A DNA stretch of 8,030 bases from Deinococcus sp. (GCA_028287665.1 JAQBPF010000361.1:1-8030); one strand, 5' to 3'. Numbered from the stretch's first letter, positions 1 to 7,039 are shown. Made by a program: numbers and translations. The notes: generated by a model from the sequence alone, not told the origin.

Positions 1-2
1 AG

Positions 3-944
3 ACCAGCCCCTACACGGGCGCAGGCACCGTCGTCGCCGTCCTCGATACCGGAATAGACGCCTCCCATCCCGCCTTTGCCGGGGTCGAACTGGCGGAGCA
101 GGATTTCAGCGGCGACGGCAACGGCGACACCGAGGGCCACGGCACCCACTGTGCCGGAACGATTTTTGGCCGGGATGTGAACGGTACCCGCATCGGCGTG
201 GCGCGTGGAGTGGGCCGGGCGCTGATCGGCAAGGTATTGGGTGAACAGGGAGGCAGCAGCGAGGCGATTGCCCGCGCCATTCTGTGGGCCGTTCAGGAGG
301 GGGCGCATGTGATCAGCATGTCGCTGGGCATCGATTTTCCGGGGCTGGTGGCGCGGCTGGAACGACAGGGGTTTCCGACGCCGCTGGCCACCTCGGTTGC
401 TCTGGAAGGCTACCGGGCCAATGTCAAGATGTTTGAGGCTTTGGCCTACACCGCCCAACACTGGGGCGCGGAGGAACGGCCGGTGCTGTTGGTGGCCGCC
501 GCCGGAAATGAGAGCCAGCGCGATCAGAACAAGGACTGGGAAGTCAGCGTGTCGCCGCCTGCCGTCAGCACCGGATTTTTGAGTGTGGCGGCAGTGGGGC
601 AAGCAGGCGGCCAACCAGAGGCTCAGGCAGCGGGCGGCCTGGTGGTCGCGCCCTTTTCAAATACCAACGCCAATATCGCCGCTCCGGGCGTCGGCATCGT
701 GTCGGCCCGCGCCGGGGGAGGCAGCGCCAATCCCTTCATCAGCATGAGCGGCACCAGTATGGCGGCCCCACATGTGGCCGGAGTCACGGCGCTGTGGGCC
801 GAAAAACTCATCAGGACCAACCAGTTGAGCCTGCTGCAACTTGGCACACGGGTCGCGGGGTCCGCCACCTTCAGCGGGCTGGCAGGCGGCACCGATCCTG
901 CCGATGTCGGCCTGGGCCTGGTGCAGGCACCCCAGCAGGCCTGA
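3..944 (+). CDS. S8 family (subtilisin-like) serine peptidase, 5' partial
   Basis: A secreted-type subtilisin protease that cleaves peptide bonds through an Asp-His-Ser triad. The reading frame is open from the left edge, so the signal peptide and prodomain lie outside the window. Visible family motifs are the Asp motif DTGID (catalytic Asp codon 45-47), the His motif HGTHCAGT (His codon 138-140), the oxyanion-hole Asn in AAAGNE (507-509) and the Ser motif GTSMAAPHVAG (Ser codon 756-758). All catalytic positions are intact. A stretch of about 50 residues between the helix after the His motif and the oxyanion Asn looks like a family-variable insertion. Only about 60 residues follow the Ser motif, so there is no extra C-terminal domain. 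Export is inferred from the family, because the N-terminus cannot be seen. The next gene is convergent, so no operon partner lies downstream. Confidence 0.95.
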   Translation, partial: TSPYTGAGTVVAVLDTGIDASHPAFAGVELAEQDFSGDGNGDTEGHGTHCAGTIFGRDVNGTRIGVARGVGRALIGKVLGEQGGSSEAIARAILWAVQEGAHVISMSLGIDFPGLVARLERQGFPTPLATSVALEGYRANVKMFEALAYTAQHWGAEERPVLLVAAAGNESQRDQNKDWEVSVSPPAVSTGFLSVAAVGQAGGQPEAQAAGGLVVAPFSNTNANIAAPGVGIVSARAGGGSANPFISMSGTSMAAPHVAGVTALWAEKLIRTNQLSLLQLGTRVAGSATFSGLAGGTDPADVGLGLVQAPQQA

Positions 945-953
945 GCCTGAGCT

Positions 954-985
954 GGCCGAATCAGCCGAACCCGGTCTGATGGGCC
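954..985. terminator. Hairpin between convergent genes, possible bidirectional terminator
   Basis: The 65-bp gap between the protease stop (944) and the exonuclease stop (1010, - strand) holds an interrupted inverted repeat. ATCAGCCG (960-967) pairs with CGG-T-CTGAT (972-980) around an AACC loop, and an outer GGCC/GGCC clamp (954-957 with 982-985) extends it. No T-tract follows on either strand, so it is not a textbook intrinsic terminator. Its position between two converging genes is the main argument for a terminator role. Confidence 0.4.
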
Positions 986-1009
986 GTCAGCAGCGCCCCG
1001 GTGGTGTGT

Positions 1010-1561
1010 TCAGTCTCCCCCACTGGCCACTTTCAGGCGCTCCATCAGTTGCACGAACGCCTGCGCCGTCACCTGCACGTCTCCAAACGAGCGGTGGCGG
1101 CCCCCCTCGGCGAAGGTCAGGTTCAGGCGTTCGGCCAGCACGCCCAGATTGTGGGCACGTTCGCGGGGAAAGGCGCGGCGGGAGAGCTGCACCGTGCAGT
1201 ATTCGGTGGGCGGAGCCCAGACCAGACCCGCCCGCCGCGCCGCCACCCGCACAAAACCGTTGTCAAAAGGTGCGTTGTGCGCCACCACCGGCAGGTTGCC
1301 CACAAACTTCAGAAAGTCAGGCAGCGCCTGGGCAATGGTCGGGGCGTGGCGCACCATCGCATCCGAAATGCCGTGAACCTGCTGTGCCCGCCACGGAATT
1401 TGCAGGGTGCTGCCGCTTTCGCTGGTGGGCCGGACCAGCGTCTCAAACTTCTGGCTTTCGTCCACGCGCCCATCCACGATCCGCACCGCGCCAATTTCCA
1501 CGATGCCGTCTCGTTCGGGCGACAGGCCCGTCGTCTCAAGGTCAAACACCACAACATTCAT
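1010..1561 (-). CDS. DnaQ-like DEDDh 3'-5' exonuclease
   Basis: A 183-residue exonuclease of the DnaQ/RNase T superfamily (DNA polymerase III epsilon type), which removes 3'-terminal nucleotides by two-metal catalysis. All DEDDh residues are visible: D7 and E9 in FDLETTG (Exo I), D100 in HNAPFD (Exo II), and H156 and D161 in the HxxxxD Exo III motif (HRSFGD). The length is that of a bare catalytic domain: there is no polymerase PHP region, UvrC-like GIY-YIG domain or BRCT domain. It could be the replicative proofreading subunit or a stand-alone repair exonuclease, and the sequence alone does not decide. The first ATG gives the family's usual N-terminus. No Shine-Dalgarno is present; a TACCCT hexamer lies 8 nt upstream, which suggests a leaderless transcript. 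The gene diverges from the moxR operon. Confidence 0.92.
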   Translation of the reverse strand: MNVVVFDLETTGLSPERDGIVEIGAVRIVDGRVDESQKFETLVRPTSESGSTLQIPWRAQQVHGISDAMVRHAPTIAQALPDFLKFVGNLPVVAHNAPFDNGFVRVAARRAGLVWAPPTEYCTVQLSRRAFPRERAHNLGVLAERLNLTFAEGGRHRSFGDVQVTAQAFVQLMERLKVASGGD

Positions 1562-1563
1562 CA

Positions 1564-1619
1564 GGGGCCAGGGTAGCGCTTGGCCGGGGGAAGGATCGAT
1601 TCCCGGCGGTCCTGGCCCC
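1564..1619. repeat. Inverted repeat upstream of the exonuclease gene
   Basis: GGGGCCAGG (1564-1572) is a perfect 9-bp inverted copy of CCTGGCCCC (1611-1619). Inside it, GCCGGG (1583-1588) pairs with CCCGGC (1602-1607), giving a nested stem. The structure begins 2 bp from the exonuclease start codon and covers the putative -10 hexamer. It could be an operator or a cruciform-prone element. No known regulator site is recognised. Confidence 0.4.
1570..1575 (-). promoter_or_regulatory. Putative -10 element of leaderless exonuclease mRNA
   Basis: On the - strand TACCCT ends 8 nt before the exonuclease ATG, with no ribosome-binding site between. This fits the TAnnnT-just-before-ATG arrangement of leaderless Deinococcus genes. 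I see no convincing -35. The hexamer overlaps one arm of the inverted repeat at 1564-1619. Confidence 0.4.
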
Positions 1620-1773
1620 CGTCCAGTCGTCCTCGTCTCAACAAGCCCTCCCTCTCATTCAGCCTCACGCTGCCGCCTTCATTGGCCCTCCAGGGGGAAA
1701 GGAATCCAGCCACGAAATGCCGTTGACCACCACGGAGTTGTTCTATGTCGCAGTTCTGTCAGAGGGAGGCAGA

Positions 1774-1779
1774 TAGGCT
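1774..1779 (+). promoter_or_regulatory. Putative -10 element of the moxR operon
   Basis: TAGGCT ends 9 nt before the moxR ATG. The purine-rich GGGAGG at 1764-1769 is 19 nt from the ATG, too far for a normal Shine-Dalgarno, so a leaderless transcript is the better reading. A separate TTGACC (1723-1728) with TATGTC (1744-1749) gives a 15-nt spacer and might be an additional upstream promoter. Both assignments are weak. Confidence 0.35.
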
Positions 1780-1788
1780 AGACCCCAT

Positions 1789-2784
1789 ATGACGCGTGCG
1801 CCTGCTCCCTCTTTTTCTCCTGGGCTGTCTTCTGGGCTGTCTTCGGGGCCTGCTGGGGCGCACGCATCTGCCCACGCCTCTGTTCTCACCGCAGCGCTGG
1901 CCCAGTTGGACAACGTGATTCTGGGCAAAAGCCACCAGGTCCGGCTGGCCGTGGCCTGTCTGCTGGCACGCGGCCACCTGCTGATAGAAGACCAACCGGG
2001 CGTGGGCAAAACCACGCTGGCCCACGGCCTGGCCCGCACCCTGGGCCTGGCGTTCCGGCGGGTGCAGTTTACCGCCGACCTGTTGCCCACCGACCTGCTG
2101 GGCGTCAGTGTCTGGGACGCGGCCTCTACAGAATTCCGCTACCATGCCGGACCTATTTTCTCGGAAGTGTTGCTGGCCGATGAGATCAACCGGGCCACAC
2201 CCAAAACGCAGGGAGCCCTGCTGGAAGCGATGGAAGAACGGCAGGTCAGTGAGGGCGGCGTCACGCGCCCACTGCCCGATCCTTTTTTTGTGATCGCCAC
2301 GCAGAATCCGGCGGCGTTCGTCGGCACCTCTCCTCTGCCCGAAGCGCAACTGGACCGCTTTTTGCTCACCGTGACCCTGGGCTATCCCGATGCCCGAGCC
2401 GAGCGAATTCTGCTGGAAACGGGTGGGCGAATCCTGACCGTGCGCGACCTTCCTGCCGTCCTGAACGCCAATTTGCTGACTGCCATACAGCGCGAAGTTG
2501 ACGCGGTGTATGCGGCGGCCCCGCTGCTGGATTATCTGCAGGTGCTGGCCCGCGCCACCCGCGAACATGGAGCGCTGGCGGCAGGCCTGAGTCCACGGGC
2601 GCTCCTGGCACTGCTGGCCGCCGCCAAAGCGTGGGCTTACCTGGCTGGCCGCCGCATGGTGCTGCCGGAAGACGTGCAGGCGATCTTTCCGGCGTTGGCG
2701 GCCCACCGACTGCCTGTACGCGATCCGGGCGTGCGGATTGGCGACGTGATGGCCCGTCTGCTGGCCGACACGCCGATTCCTTAG
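1789..2784 (+). CDS. MoxR family AAA+ ATPase
   Basis: A 331-residue AAA+ ATPase of the MoxR family: chaperone-like proteins thought to use ATP hydrolysis to remodel or activate partners, typically encoded next to DUF58 and VWA-domain proteins. Visible motifs are Walker A EDQPGVGKTT (residues 67-76), Walker B LLADEINRA (128-136), sensor-1 region IATQNP (169-174), the MoxR signature PLPEAQLDRF (182-191) and a sensor-2-like GLSPRA (266-271). The catalytic glutamate of Walker B (DE) is present. The first 30 or so residues are low-complexity (Ala/Ser/Gly/Pro) and contain a GLSS-GLSS duplication encoded by a 12-bp tandem repeat; the conserved domain begins near residue 35. It is the first gene of the operon, and the DUF58-transglutaminase fusion starts 26 nt after its stop. 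The next protein is therefore the likely client. Confidence 0.95.
   Translation: MTRAPAPSFSPGLSSGLSSGPAGAHASAHASVLTAALAQLDNVILGKSHQVRLAVACLLARGHLLIEDQPGVGKTTLAHGLARTLGLAFRRVQFTADLLPTDLLGVSVWDAASTEFRYHAGPIFSEVLLADEINRATPKTQGALLEAMEERQVSEGGVTRPLPDPFFVIATQNPAAFVGTSPLPEAQLDRFLLTVTLGYPDARAERILLETGGRILTVRDLPAVLNANLLTAIQREVDAVYAAAPLLDYLQVLARATREHGALAAGLSPRALLALLAAAKAWAYLAGRRMVLPEDVQAIFPALAAHRLPVRDPGVRIGDVMARLLADTPIP
1820..1843 (+). repeat. 12-bp tandem duplication in the moxR N-terminus
   Basis: CTGGGCTGTCTT occurs twice back to back (1820-1831 and 1832-1843). Its length is a multiple of three, so copy-number change would keep the reading frame. It encodes the GLSS-GLSS stretch of the low-complexity leader, outside the ATPase fold. 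Confidence 0.8.
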
Positions 2785-2810
2785 GCGGCGTTCTGCTCTT
2801 GCCTCAGCCT

Positions 2811-5714
2811 GTGCGTACCCTCTCCTACCGCCTGCGCCCCACCCGCATGGGCACGGGCTTTCTGATCCTGATCGTGCTGACGCTGGTGGGCTGCGTCAAT
2901 TACAGCCTCAGCCTGGGCTACGGGGCCACCTTTTTGCTGGCGGGCGTCTGGGCGGTCACTGCCGGGCAGGCCATGCGGGCAGGCCGCGCCCTGCGGGTCA
3001 GATTGGACCCCCCCACCGAGGTGGTGGCAGGCACCCCGCTGACCCTGACCGGACAGGCCACTGGACTGGCAGGCACGCCCTTCGAAGTGTGCCTGAGCAG
3101 CGTGGTCGCCGCCACCGGACACACTCCAGCAGAGACGGCAGCAACGCGCTTTGAGCTGAACCTGCCTCCGCAGGCACGCGGTCCCCTGACCCTGCCCCCG
3201 GTGCAGATCGCCGCTTACGACAGCCTCGGACTGTGGCGCTGGGTTCAGGTGCTGCCCTGGGCGGCCCTGGGCGTCTCTGCGCTGCCCCCTGTCTTTCCGG
3301 CCCCAGAGCAAGGTGCCCCGCCGCCCCCCGCCCGCCGGAGCGGGGCCACAGGTGAGGGCCTGGGCCGCACCGCTGGCCACGAGGATTTTTCGGGGTTGCG
3401 TGCCTATGTGCCCGGAGACTCGCCCCGTCTGGTGTCCTGGAAACATGCAGCCCGCACAGGCATCCTCCTGACCCGCGAATTTGACGCCCCCGCCGGTACG
3501 GCGCTGATGCTTGACTGGGCGGATACGGCGGCGCTGGACCACGCCGAGGCCCGCCTGTCTCGCCTCGGTGCCTGGATAGGCGCGGCGCGGGCGGCAGGAC
3601 AACCTTTTGGCCTGCACCTGCCGGGGCAAACGCTGCCCACTGCGGCAGGAGAAGCGCACGCCCAGGCGGCGCTGACGGCTCTGGCCCTGCACCAGCCCCT
3701 GCCCGCACCTCTGGCCGCCTCCAGCCAGCCCCGCACCCATGCGCCTGCCCTCTCTGCCGGGGCCCTGCGGTTTACGCTGTTTGGGCTGGCCGTGGCCCTC
3801 GCGCCGGGGGTGCTGCGCCAACCGGTGTGGGTCTCGCTGCTGACCGCGCTGCTCCTGGGCTACACCGCCCTGCAGACCCGTCCTCTCCGGGTGGGCTGGC
3901 TTCACCGAACCCGGCCCCTGCCCAGTTGGGTGCTGGGCATAGCGGCTGGACTGGCTGCGGTGGCCCTGAACGTCGAATACGGCACCCTGCTGGGCAGTCA
4001 GGCGGGCACGGCGTTGCTGGGTCTGTTGGCGGCCCTCAAAGCAGCCGAATCCCGCAATTTGCGCGACGCCCGCTTACTGGTGCTGCTGAGCCTGTTCGTC
4101 ACGTTTACGCACTTTTTGCAGGGGCAGGGGCCACTGGTCGCCCTGCATGCCCTGCTGAGTGTGACGCTGCTGCTGGCGGTGGGCAGCGTGTGGGTGGTGC
4201 CGACACCAGAAGCCGCCGCACCGGGCGCAGACAGCCGCAGCACAGGCGAGCCCGCCCCTCATCTCTCACCTCTCCGGGCAGCGGCCCACGTTGTGGGGCT
4301 CGCCCTCCCGCTGATGCTGGTGCTGTTCGTGCTGTTTCCGCGCCCAGACGGCCCACTGTGGCAGTTGCCGCTTCAGGGCCGCAGCCAGACCGGACTGTCG
4401 GACGAGATTCGTGCCGGAGAGTTCAGCGACCTGGCCCGCAGCGACGCCGTGGCCTTCCGGGCTGATTTCAGTGCGGGGCTGCCCGCGCCCCAAGACCGCT
4501 ACTGGCGCGGCCCTGTCTTCGAAAGCTATGACGGCCTGTCGTGGACCCAGGCGCGGCTGCGCGGGGCGTCGCCCAGCATAGAACCGACGGGCCCGGAAAG
4601 TGTCTATACCCTGACGCTGGAACCCAACGGCAAACCCTGGCTGCTGACGCTGGACGTGCCCACCGACCTGCCGTCCGGCGCGTTCGTGACCACCGCCTTT
4701 CAGGGGGTCAACCTCCGCTCCACCACCACCCGCACCCGCTACTCTATTCGCAGCCGCAGCGCCCGTCTGGGCGTTCAGGAAAGCACCGAGCGCCTGAATT
4801 ACGACCTGTTGCTGCCCGTGGGTCAGAGTCCGCGTGCCCGTGCCCTGGCGGCCAGCTGGGCCAAGTTGCCTCCAGCGGCCAGAATTCAGGCGGGGTTGTC
4901 CTACCTCCAGCAGGGCGGGTTTACCTACACGCTCAACCCGCCGGTCCTGCCCGCAACAGACCGCGTAGACGCCTTCCTGTTCGGCGCACGCACCGGATTT
5001 TGCGAGCATTACGCCAGCGCCTTCGCCTTTCTGATGCGGGCGGCAGGTCTGCCCGCGCGGATCGTGGGCGGCTACCTGGGGGGCGAGATCAACCCAGACG
5101 GCGGCTACCTGATCGTGCGCCAGCAAGATGCCCATGCCTGGGTGGAAGTCTGGCTGGCAGGAGAGGGCTGGACGCGGGTAGACCCCACCGCCGTGGTCGC
5201 CCCGGCCCGCCTGAACACCAACCTCAGCACGGCCCTGACCCAGCCCAACGCCACCCGCGCCGCGCCCTCTGGCCCACTGGCACGCCTTCGCCTGCGTATA
5301 GATGCCCTGCAAAACCGCTGGAACGACACGGTCGTGGGCTACAACGGCGAGCAGCAGCGCAGCCTGTTGGGGCGGGTGGGTCTGGGAGAAGTGGGGGCCG
5401 CACCCTACCTGCTGGCCCTGCTGGGGCTGATGGCCCTGGCGCTGGTGCCCGCCCTGCTGGTGGCCCGCCGTGCTGGGCAGCTCAGCGACCCCGCCGCCCG
5501 CGCCCTGCACGACCTCACCGTGCGTCTGCATCTGCTCCGCGCCCCCGGAGAGACTGCCAGTGCCTACGCCGCGCGTGTGCAGGAACGCTGGCCGCAGTCG
5601 TCCGAGTCGCTGACCGCCTTTCTGAGTGCCTATCACGAAGCCCGCTATTCGCCGGAAGCCTCGGCAGAAGGGGTGAAGAAGTTGCGGGCGCTGGTGCGGA
5701 AGGTGCGGCGTTAG
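2811..5714 (+). CDS. DUF58-DUF3488-transglutaminase (TgpA-like) fusion membrane protein
   Basis: One uninterrupted frame of about 967 residues combines two proteins usually encoded separately. The N-terminal part has two membrane segments (about 15-53), then a cytosolic region ending in the DUF58 motif: E191, the GLRAYVPGD block (195-203) and SWKHAARTG (209-217). A new membrane block of about seven segments (318-511) matches DUF3488. It leads to an extracytoplasmic transglutaminase-like core with the full triad: Cys731 in GFCEHYA, His775 in DAHAWVEVW, Asp791 in VDPT. One more membrane segment (about 867-888) and a charged DUF4129-like tail follow. The predicted topology is self-consistent. 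No substrate is known; TgpA of Pseudomonas aeruginosa is the family reference. The start is uncertain: the conserved RPTRMG lies before ATG 2847, so GTG 2811 or TTG 2799 (10 nt after AGGCGG at 2783-2788) are favoured. The gene is probably co-transcribed with moxR. Confidence 0.9.
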   Translation: MRTLSYRLRPTRMGTGFLILIVLTLVGCVNYSLSLGYGATFLLAGVWAVTAGQAMRAGRALRVRLDPPTEVVAGTPLTLTGQATGLAGTPFEVCLSSVVAATGHTPAETAATRFELNLPPQARGPLTLPPVQIAAYDSLGLWRWVQVLPWAALGVSALPPVFPAPEQGAPPPPARRSGATGEGLGRTAGHEDFSGLRAYVPGDSPRLVSWKHAARTGILLTREFDAPAGTALMLDWADTAALDHAEARLSRLGAWIGAARAAGQPFGLHLPGQTLPTAAGEAHAQAALTALALHQPLPAPLAASSQPRTHAPALSAGALRFTLFGLAVALAPGVLRQPVWVSLLTALLLGYTALQTRPLRVGWLHRTRPLPSWVLGIAAGLAAVALNVEYGTLLGSQAGTALLGLLAALKAAESRNLRDARLLVLLSLFVTFTHFLQGQGPLVALHALLSVTLLLAVGSVWVVPTPEAAAPGADSRSTGEPAPHLSPLRAAAHVVGLALPLMLVLFVLFPRPDGPLWQLPLQGRSQTGLSDEIRAGEFSDLARSDAVAFRADFSAGLPAPQDRYWRGPVFESYDGLSWTQARLRGASPSIEPTGPESVYTLTLEPNGKPWLLTLDVPTDLPSGAFVTTAFQGVNLRSTTTRTRYSIRSRSARLGVQESTERLNYDLLLPVGQSPRARALAASWAKLPPAARIQAGLSYLQQGGFTYTLNPPVLPATDRVDAFLFGARTGFCEHYASAFAFLMRAAGLPARIVGGYLGGEINPDGGYLIVRQQDAHAWVEVWLAGEGWTRVDPTAVVAPARLNTNLSTALTQPNATRAAPSGPLARLRLRIDALQNRWNDTVVGYNGEQQRSLLGRVGLGEVGAAPYLLALLGLMALALVPALLVARRAGQLSDPAARALHDLTVRLHLLRAPGETASAYAARVQERWPQSSESLTAFLSAYHEARYSPEASAEGVKKLRALVRKVRR

Positions 5715-5721
5715 AGCATTT

Positions 5722-5758
5722 GGCAGAAGAATGGCGTGTTGTGCTGCATTCTTCTGCC
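5722..5758 (+). terminator. 12-bp perfect stem-loop after the moxR operon
   Basis: GGCAGAAGAATG (5722-5733) and CATTCTTCTGCC (5747-5758) are perfect inverted copies separated by a 13-nt loop. The stem starts 7 nt after the stop codon of the fusion gene. No T-run follows; the next bases are CGAACGAAGCGAGTG. It may act as a transcription end or an mRNA 3' stabilising hairpin. It could also belong to a dispersed intergenic repeat family, which cannot be judged from one copy. Confidence 0.6.
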
Positions 5759-5859
5759 CGAACGAAGCGAGTGAATGGGGTGAGCAATTCTCCGAATTCC
5801 GGCCTTGTCACACCCATCACTGACCCCTCACCACCCACGTTCCGCGTGCCGTCCTGCCG

Positions 5860-5865
5860 CATACT
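5860..5865 (+). promoter_or_regulatory. Putative -10 element of leaderless mqnB mRNA
   Basis: CATACT (4 of 6 matches to TATAAT) ends 8 nt before the mqnB ATG. The spacer is C-rich and has no Shine-Dalgarno. The stem-loop upstream separates this gene from the operon before it, so an own promoter is expected. I see no clear -35. Confidence 0.4.
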
Positions 5866-5873
5866 GACCCCAC

Positions 5874-6527
5874 ATGAAAGTCCTGATAATCGTAGCCACA
5901 GCGGGCGAAGCGGCGAGGCTGGCAGGCGTGCCCGCACATGTGGTGGTCAGCGGCGTGGGCGCGGTGGCGGCGGCCCTGACCACCCAGCAGGAGCTGATGA
6001 GAGAGCCGTTCGATCTGGCCGTCAGTGCCGGAATTGGTGGCGCGTATACGGGCAGCGGCATGAATCCGGGTGATCTGGCCATTTCCAGCCTGATGGCACA
6101 GGCCGATCTGGGCGCAGTGAACGGCCTGCCGGGTCAGGAAAAGTTTTTGTCCCTGGAAACACTGGGGCTCAGCGTGCAGCCCGATCAGCTCAACGCGGGA
6201 GTCTTTCCGGCCTGGGCAGGCGCAAAAGACCTGGCCGACGGTCTGAACAGCCCCAGCCTGCATGTGCGCTCCGGCCCAGCCCTGACTTTATCTACAGTCA
6301 CTGGCAGTCTGGAGGTGGCGCAACATCTGGTTGCCCGTTTTCCCGGCGCACTCAGCGAGGGCATGGAAGGCGCGGGTGTGGCGCACGCCGCCCTACACTG
6401 CGGCGTACCTGCCCTGGAGATACGCGGCATCAGCAATCCGGTGGGACCGCGTGACCGGGCGGCGTGGAAACTGGGTGAGGCCTTGGCCGCGACGAGGCGG
6501 GGCGTGGAAGCGCTGCTGGGCTGGTAG
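5874..6527 (+). CDS. mqnB: Futalosine hydrolase (MqnB)
   Basis: A 217-residue nucleoside hydrolase/phosphorylase-fold enzyme that splits futalosine into dehypoxanthine futalosine and hypoxanthine, a cytosolic step of the alternative (futalosine) menaquinone pathway. Visible features are the glycine-rich GIGGAY (53-58), STVTGS (140-145), EGMEGAGVAHA (162-172, the ribose-contacting Met-Glu region of the fold) and the MqnB-type C-terminal block EIRGISNPVGPRDRAAW (182-198). In the related MTA/SAH nucleosidases the equivalent of Asn188 is an Asp that protonates adenine. Asn there suits a 6-oxopurine leaving group such as hypoxanthine, which supports futalosine over methylthioadenosine; that is inference from the fold. 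Length is normal and no residue appears missing. No other mqn gene is in view, so the pathway is scattered. It is followed by a convergent gene. Confidence 0.93.
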   Translation: MKVLIIVATAGEAARLAGVPAHVVVSGVGAVAAALTTQQELMREPFDLAVSAGIGGAYTGSGMNPGDLAISSLMAQADLGAVNGLPGQEKFLSLETLGLSVQPDQLNAGVFPAWAGAKDLADGLNSPSLHVRSGPALTLSTVTGSLEVAQHLVARFPGALSEGMEGAGVAHAALHCGVPALEIRGISNPVGPRDRAAWKLGEALAATRRGVEALLGW

Positions 6528-6546
6528 GCGGAGGCAGGCTACAGCA

Positions 6547-6588
6547 AGTGGGCGGCGGAAGGGCCTGTGCCACAACCTACCGCCCACT
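6547..6588. terminator. Inverted repeat between convergent genes, possible bidirectional terminator
   Basis: AGTGGGCGG (6547-6555) and CCGCCCACT (6580-6588) form a perfect 9-bp GC-rich stem with a 24-nt loop. It occupies the 71-bp gap between the mqnB stop (6527) and the stop of the - strand gene (6599). No T-tract flanks it on either strand. A shared terminator for the two converging genes is the most natural reading. Confidence 0.45.
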
Positions 6589-6598
6589 CCCTCTCCCC

Positions 6599-7027
6599 TC
6601 AATTTCTGTTCAGAAACAGATTCTGTACGGGCGTGGGCGCAACGGGGAAGTTGACCTGCACATGCACGGTGGTGCCAGCAGGGGTCTGAGGGTCCACATT
6701 GATCCAGTGACTGGCCAGCACGGGAGGGTTGGGCTGAGGATCGATGGCCCGCACTAATACGCGGCCCTGCGCGGGCACGAACACGCACCAGCCTTCGGGG
6801 GCAGCGGTAAAGGCCCGCACAGGCAGCACGCTCTGCAGCGTCAGGTCGGTGGGGGTGGCCCAGTACTCGATCAGGAGGCTGGCCTGCTCGCGGATCAGGT
6901 CCTTTTCTTCGATGTTCAGCTGGATTTCTACGCTGTCACTCTGGCCGGGGACCAGATTCATCCATCCGGGGACCACGTAACGGCCACTGCGGGCGCTCTT
7001 AAATTGTTGGGGGGCGGGATTGGTCAT
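6599..7027 (-). CDS. Hypothetical protein, 142 residues
   Basis: I do not recognise a family. The protein is soluble in appearance: no signal peptide, no membrane segment and one Cys. It has alternating hydrophobic stretches and many Pro/Val residues (LVPGQSDSVEIQLNIEE, PVLASHWINVDPQTPAG, VHVQVNFPV) that suggest a beta-sandwich-like fold. The ATG at 7027 was chosen because TACCCT ends 6 nt upstream of it, as at other starts here, and because the upstream residues look unconserved. An in-frame ATG at 7090 would add 21 residues and also has an AT-richer CTATCT 6 nt before it, so it remains possible. The coding call rests on a long open frame in normal base composition, the start signal and a clean convergent arrangement with mqnB. 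The 53-residue membrane protein gene lies directly upstream on the same strand and may be co-transcribed with it. Confidence 0.75.
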   Translation of the reverse strand: MTNPAPQQFKSARSGRYVVPGWMNLVPGQSDSVEIQLNIEEKDLIREQASLLIEYWATPTDLTLQSVLPVRAFTAAPEGWCVFVPAQGRVLVRAIDPQPNPPVLASHWINVDPQTPAGTTVHVQVNFPVAPTPVQNLFLNRN

Positions 7028-7033
7028 ACGGTC

Positions 7034-7039
7034 AGGGTA
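7034..7039 (-). promoter_or_regulatory. Putative -10 element of the 142-residue protein gene
   Basis: On the - strand TACCCT, the same hexamer as at the exonuclease gene, ends 6 nt before the ATG at 7027. There is no Shine-Dalgarno. If it is functional, the gene has a leaderless transcript of its own, independent of the upstream small gene. Confidence 0.35.

Noticed and set aside
1741..1768. Possible radiation/desiccation response motif upstream of moxR
   Set aside because: TATGTC followed by TGTCAGA looked suggestive, but it does not form the 17-bp palindrome known for that motif in Deinococcus.
841..1776. Long + strand open frame of 311 codons across the exonuclease region
   Set aside because: Its product is rich in Pro, Arg, Ser and Gly with no domain, and it lies opposite the well-supported exonuclease. 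It is an antisense artefact of high GC.
1759..2706. Long - strand open frame of 315 codons opposite moxR
   Set aside because: Low-complexity Gln/Gly/Arg product with no motif, fully covered by the MoxR gene, whose motifs are clear.
3008..3014. Run of seven C in the DUF58 part as a phase-variation tract
   Set aside because: It is short and encodes an unremarkable Asp-Pro-Pro-Thr. The frame is intact on both sides and nothing else suggests slippage.
4266..5636. - strand open frame of 456 codons opposite the fusion gene
   Set aside because: Gln/Gly/His-rich shadow translation. The + strand frame holds the DUF3488 and transglutaminase motifs in order.
4541..6073. + strand frame of 510 codons bridging the fusion gene and mqnB
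   Set aside because: Arg/Pro/Ala-rich out-of-frame translation that crosses the intergenic hairpin and runs into mqnB in another frame.
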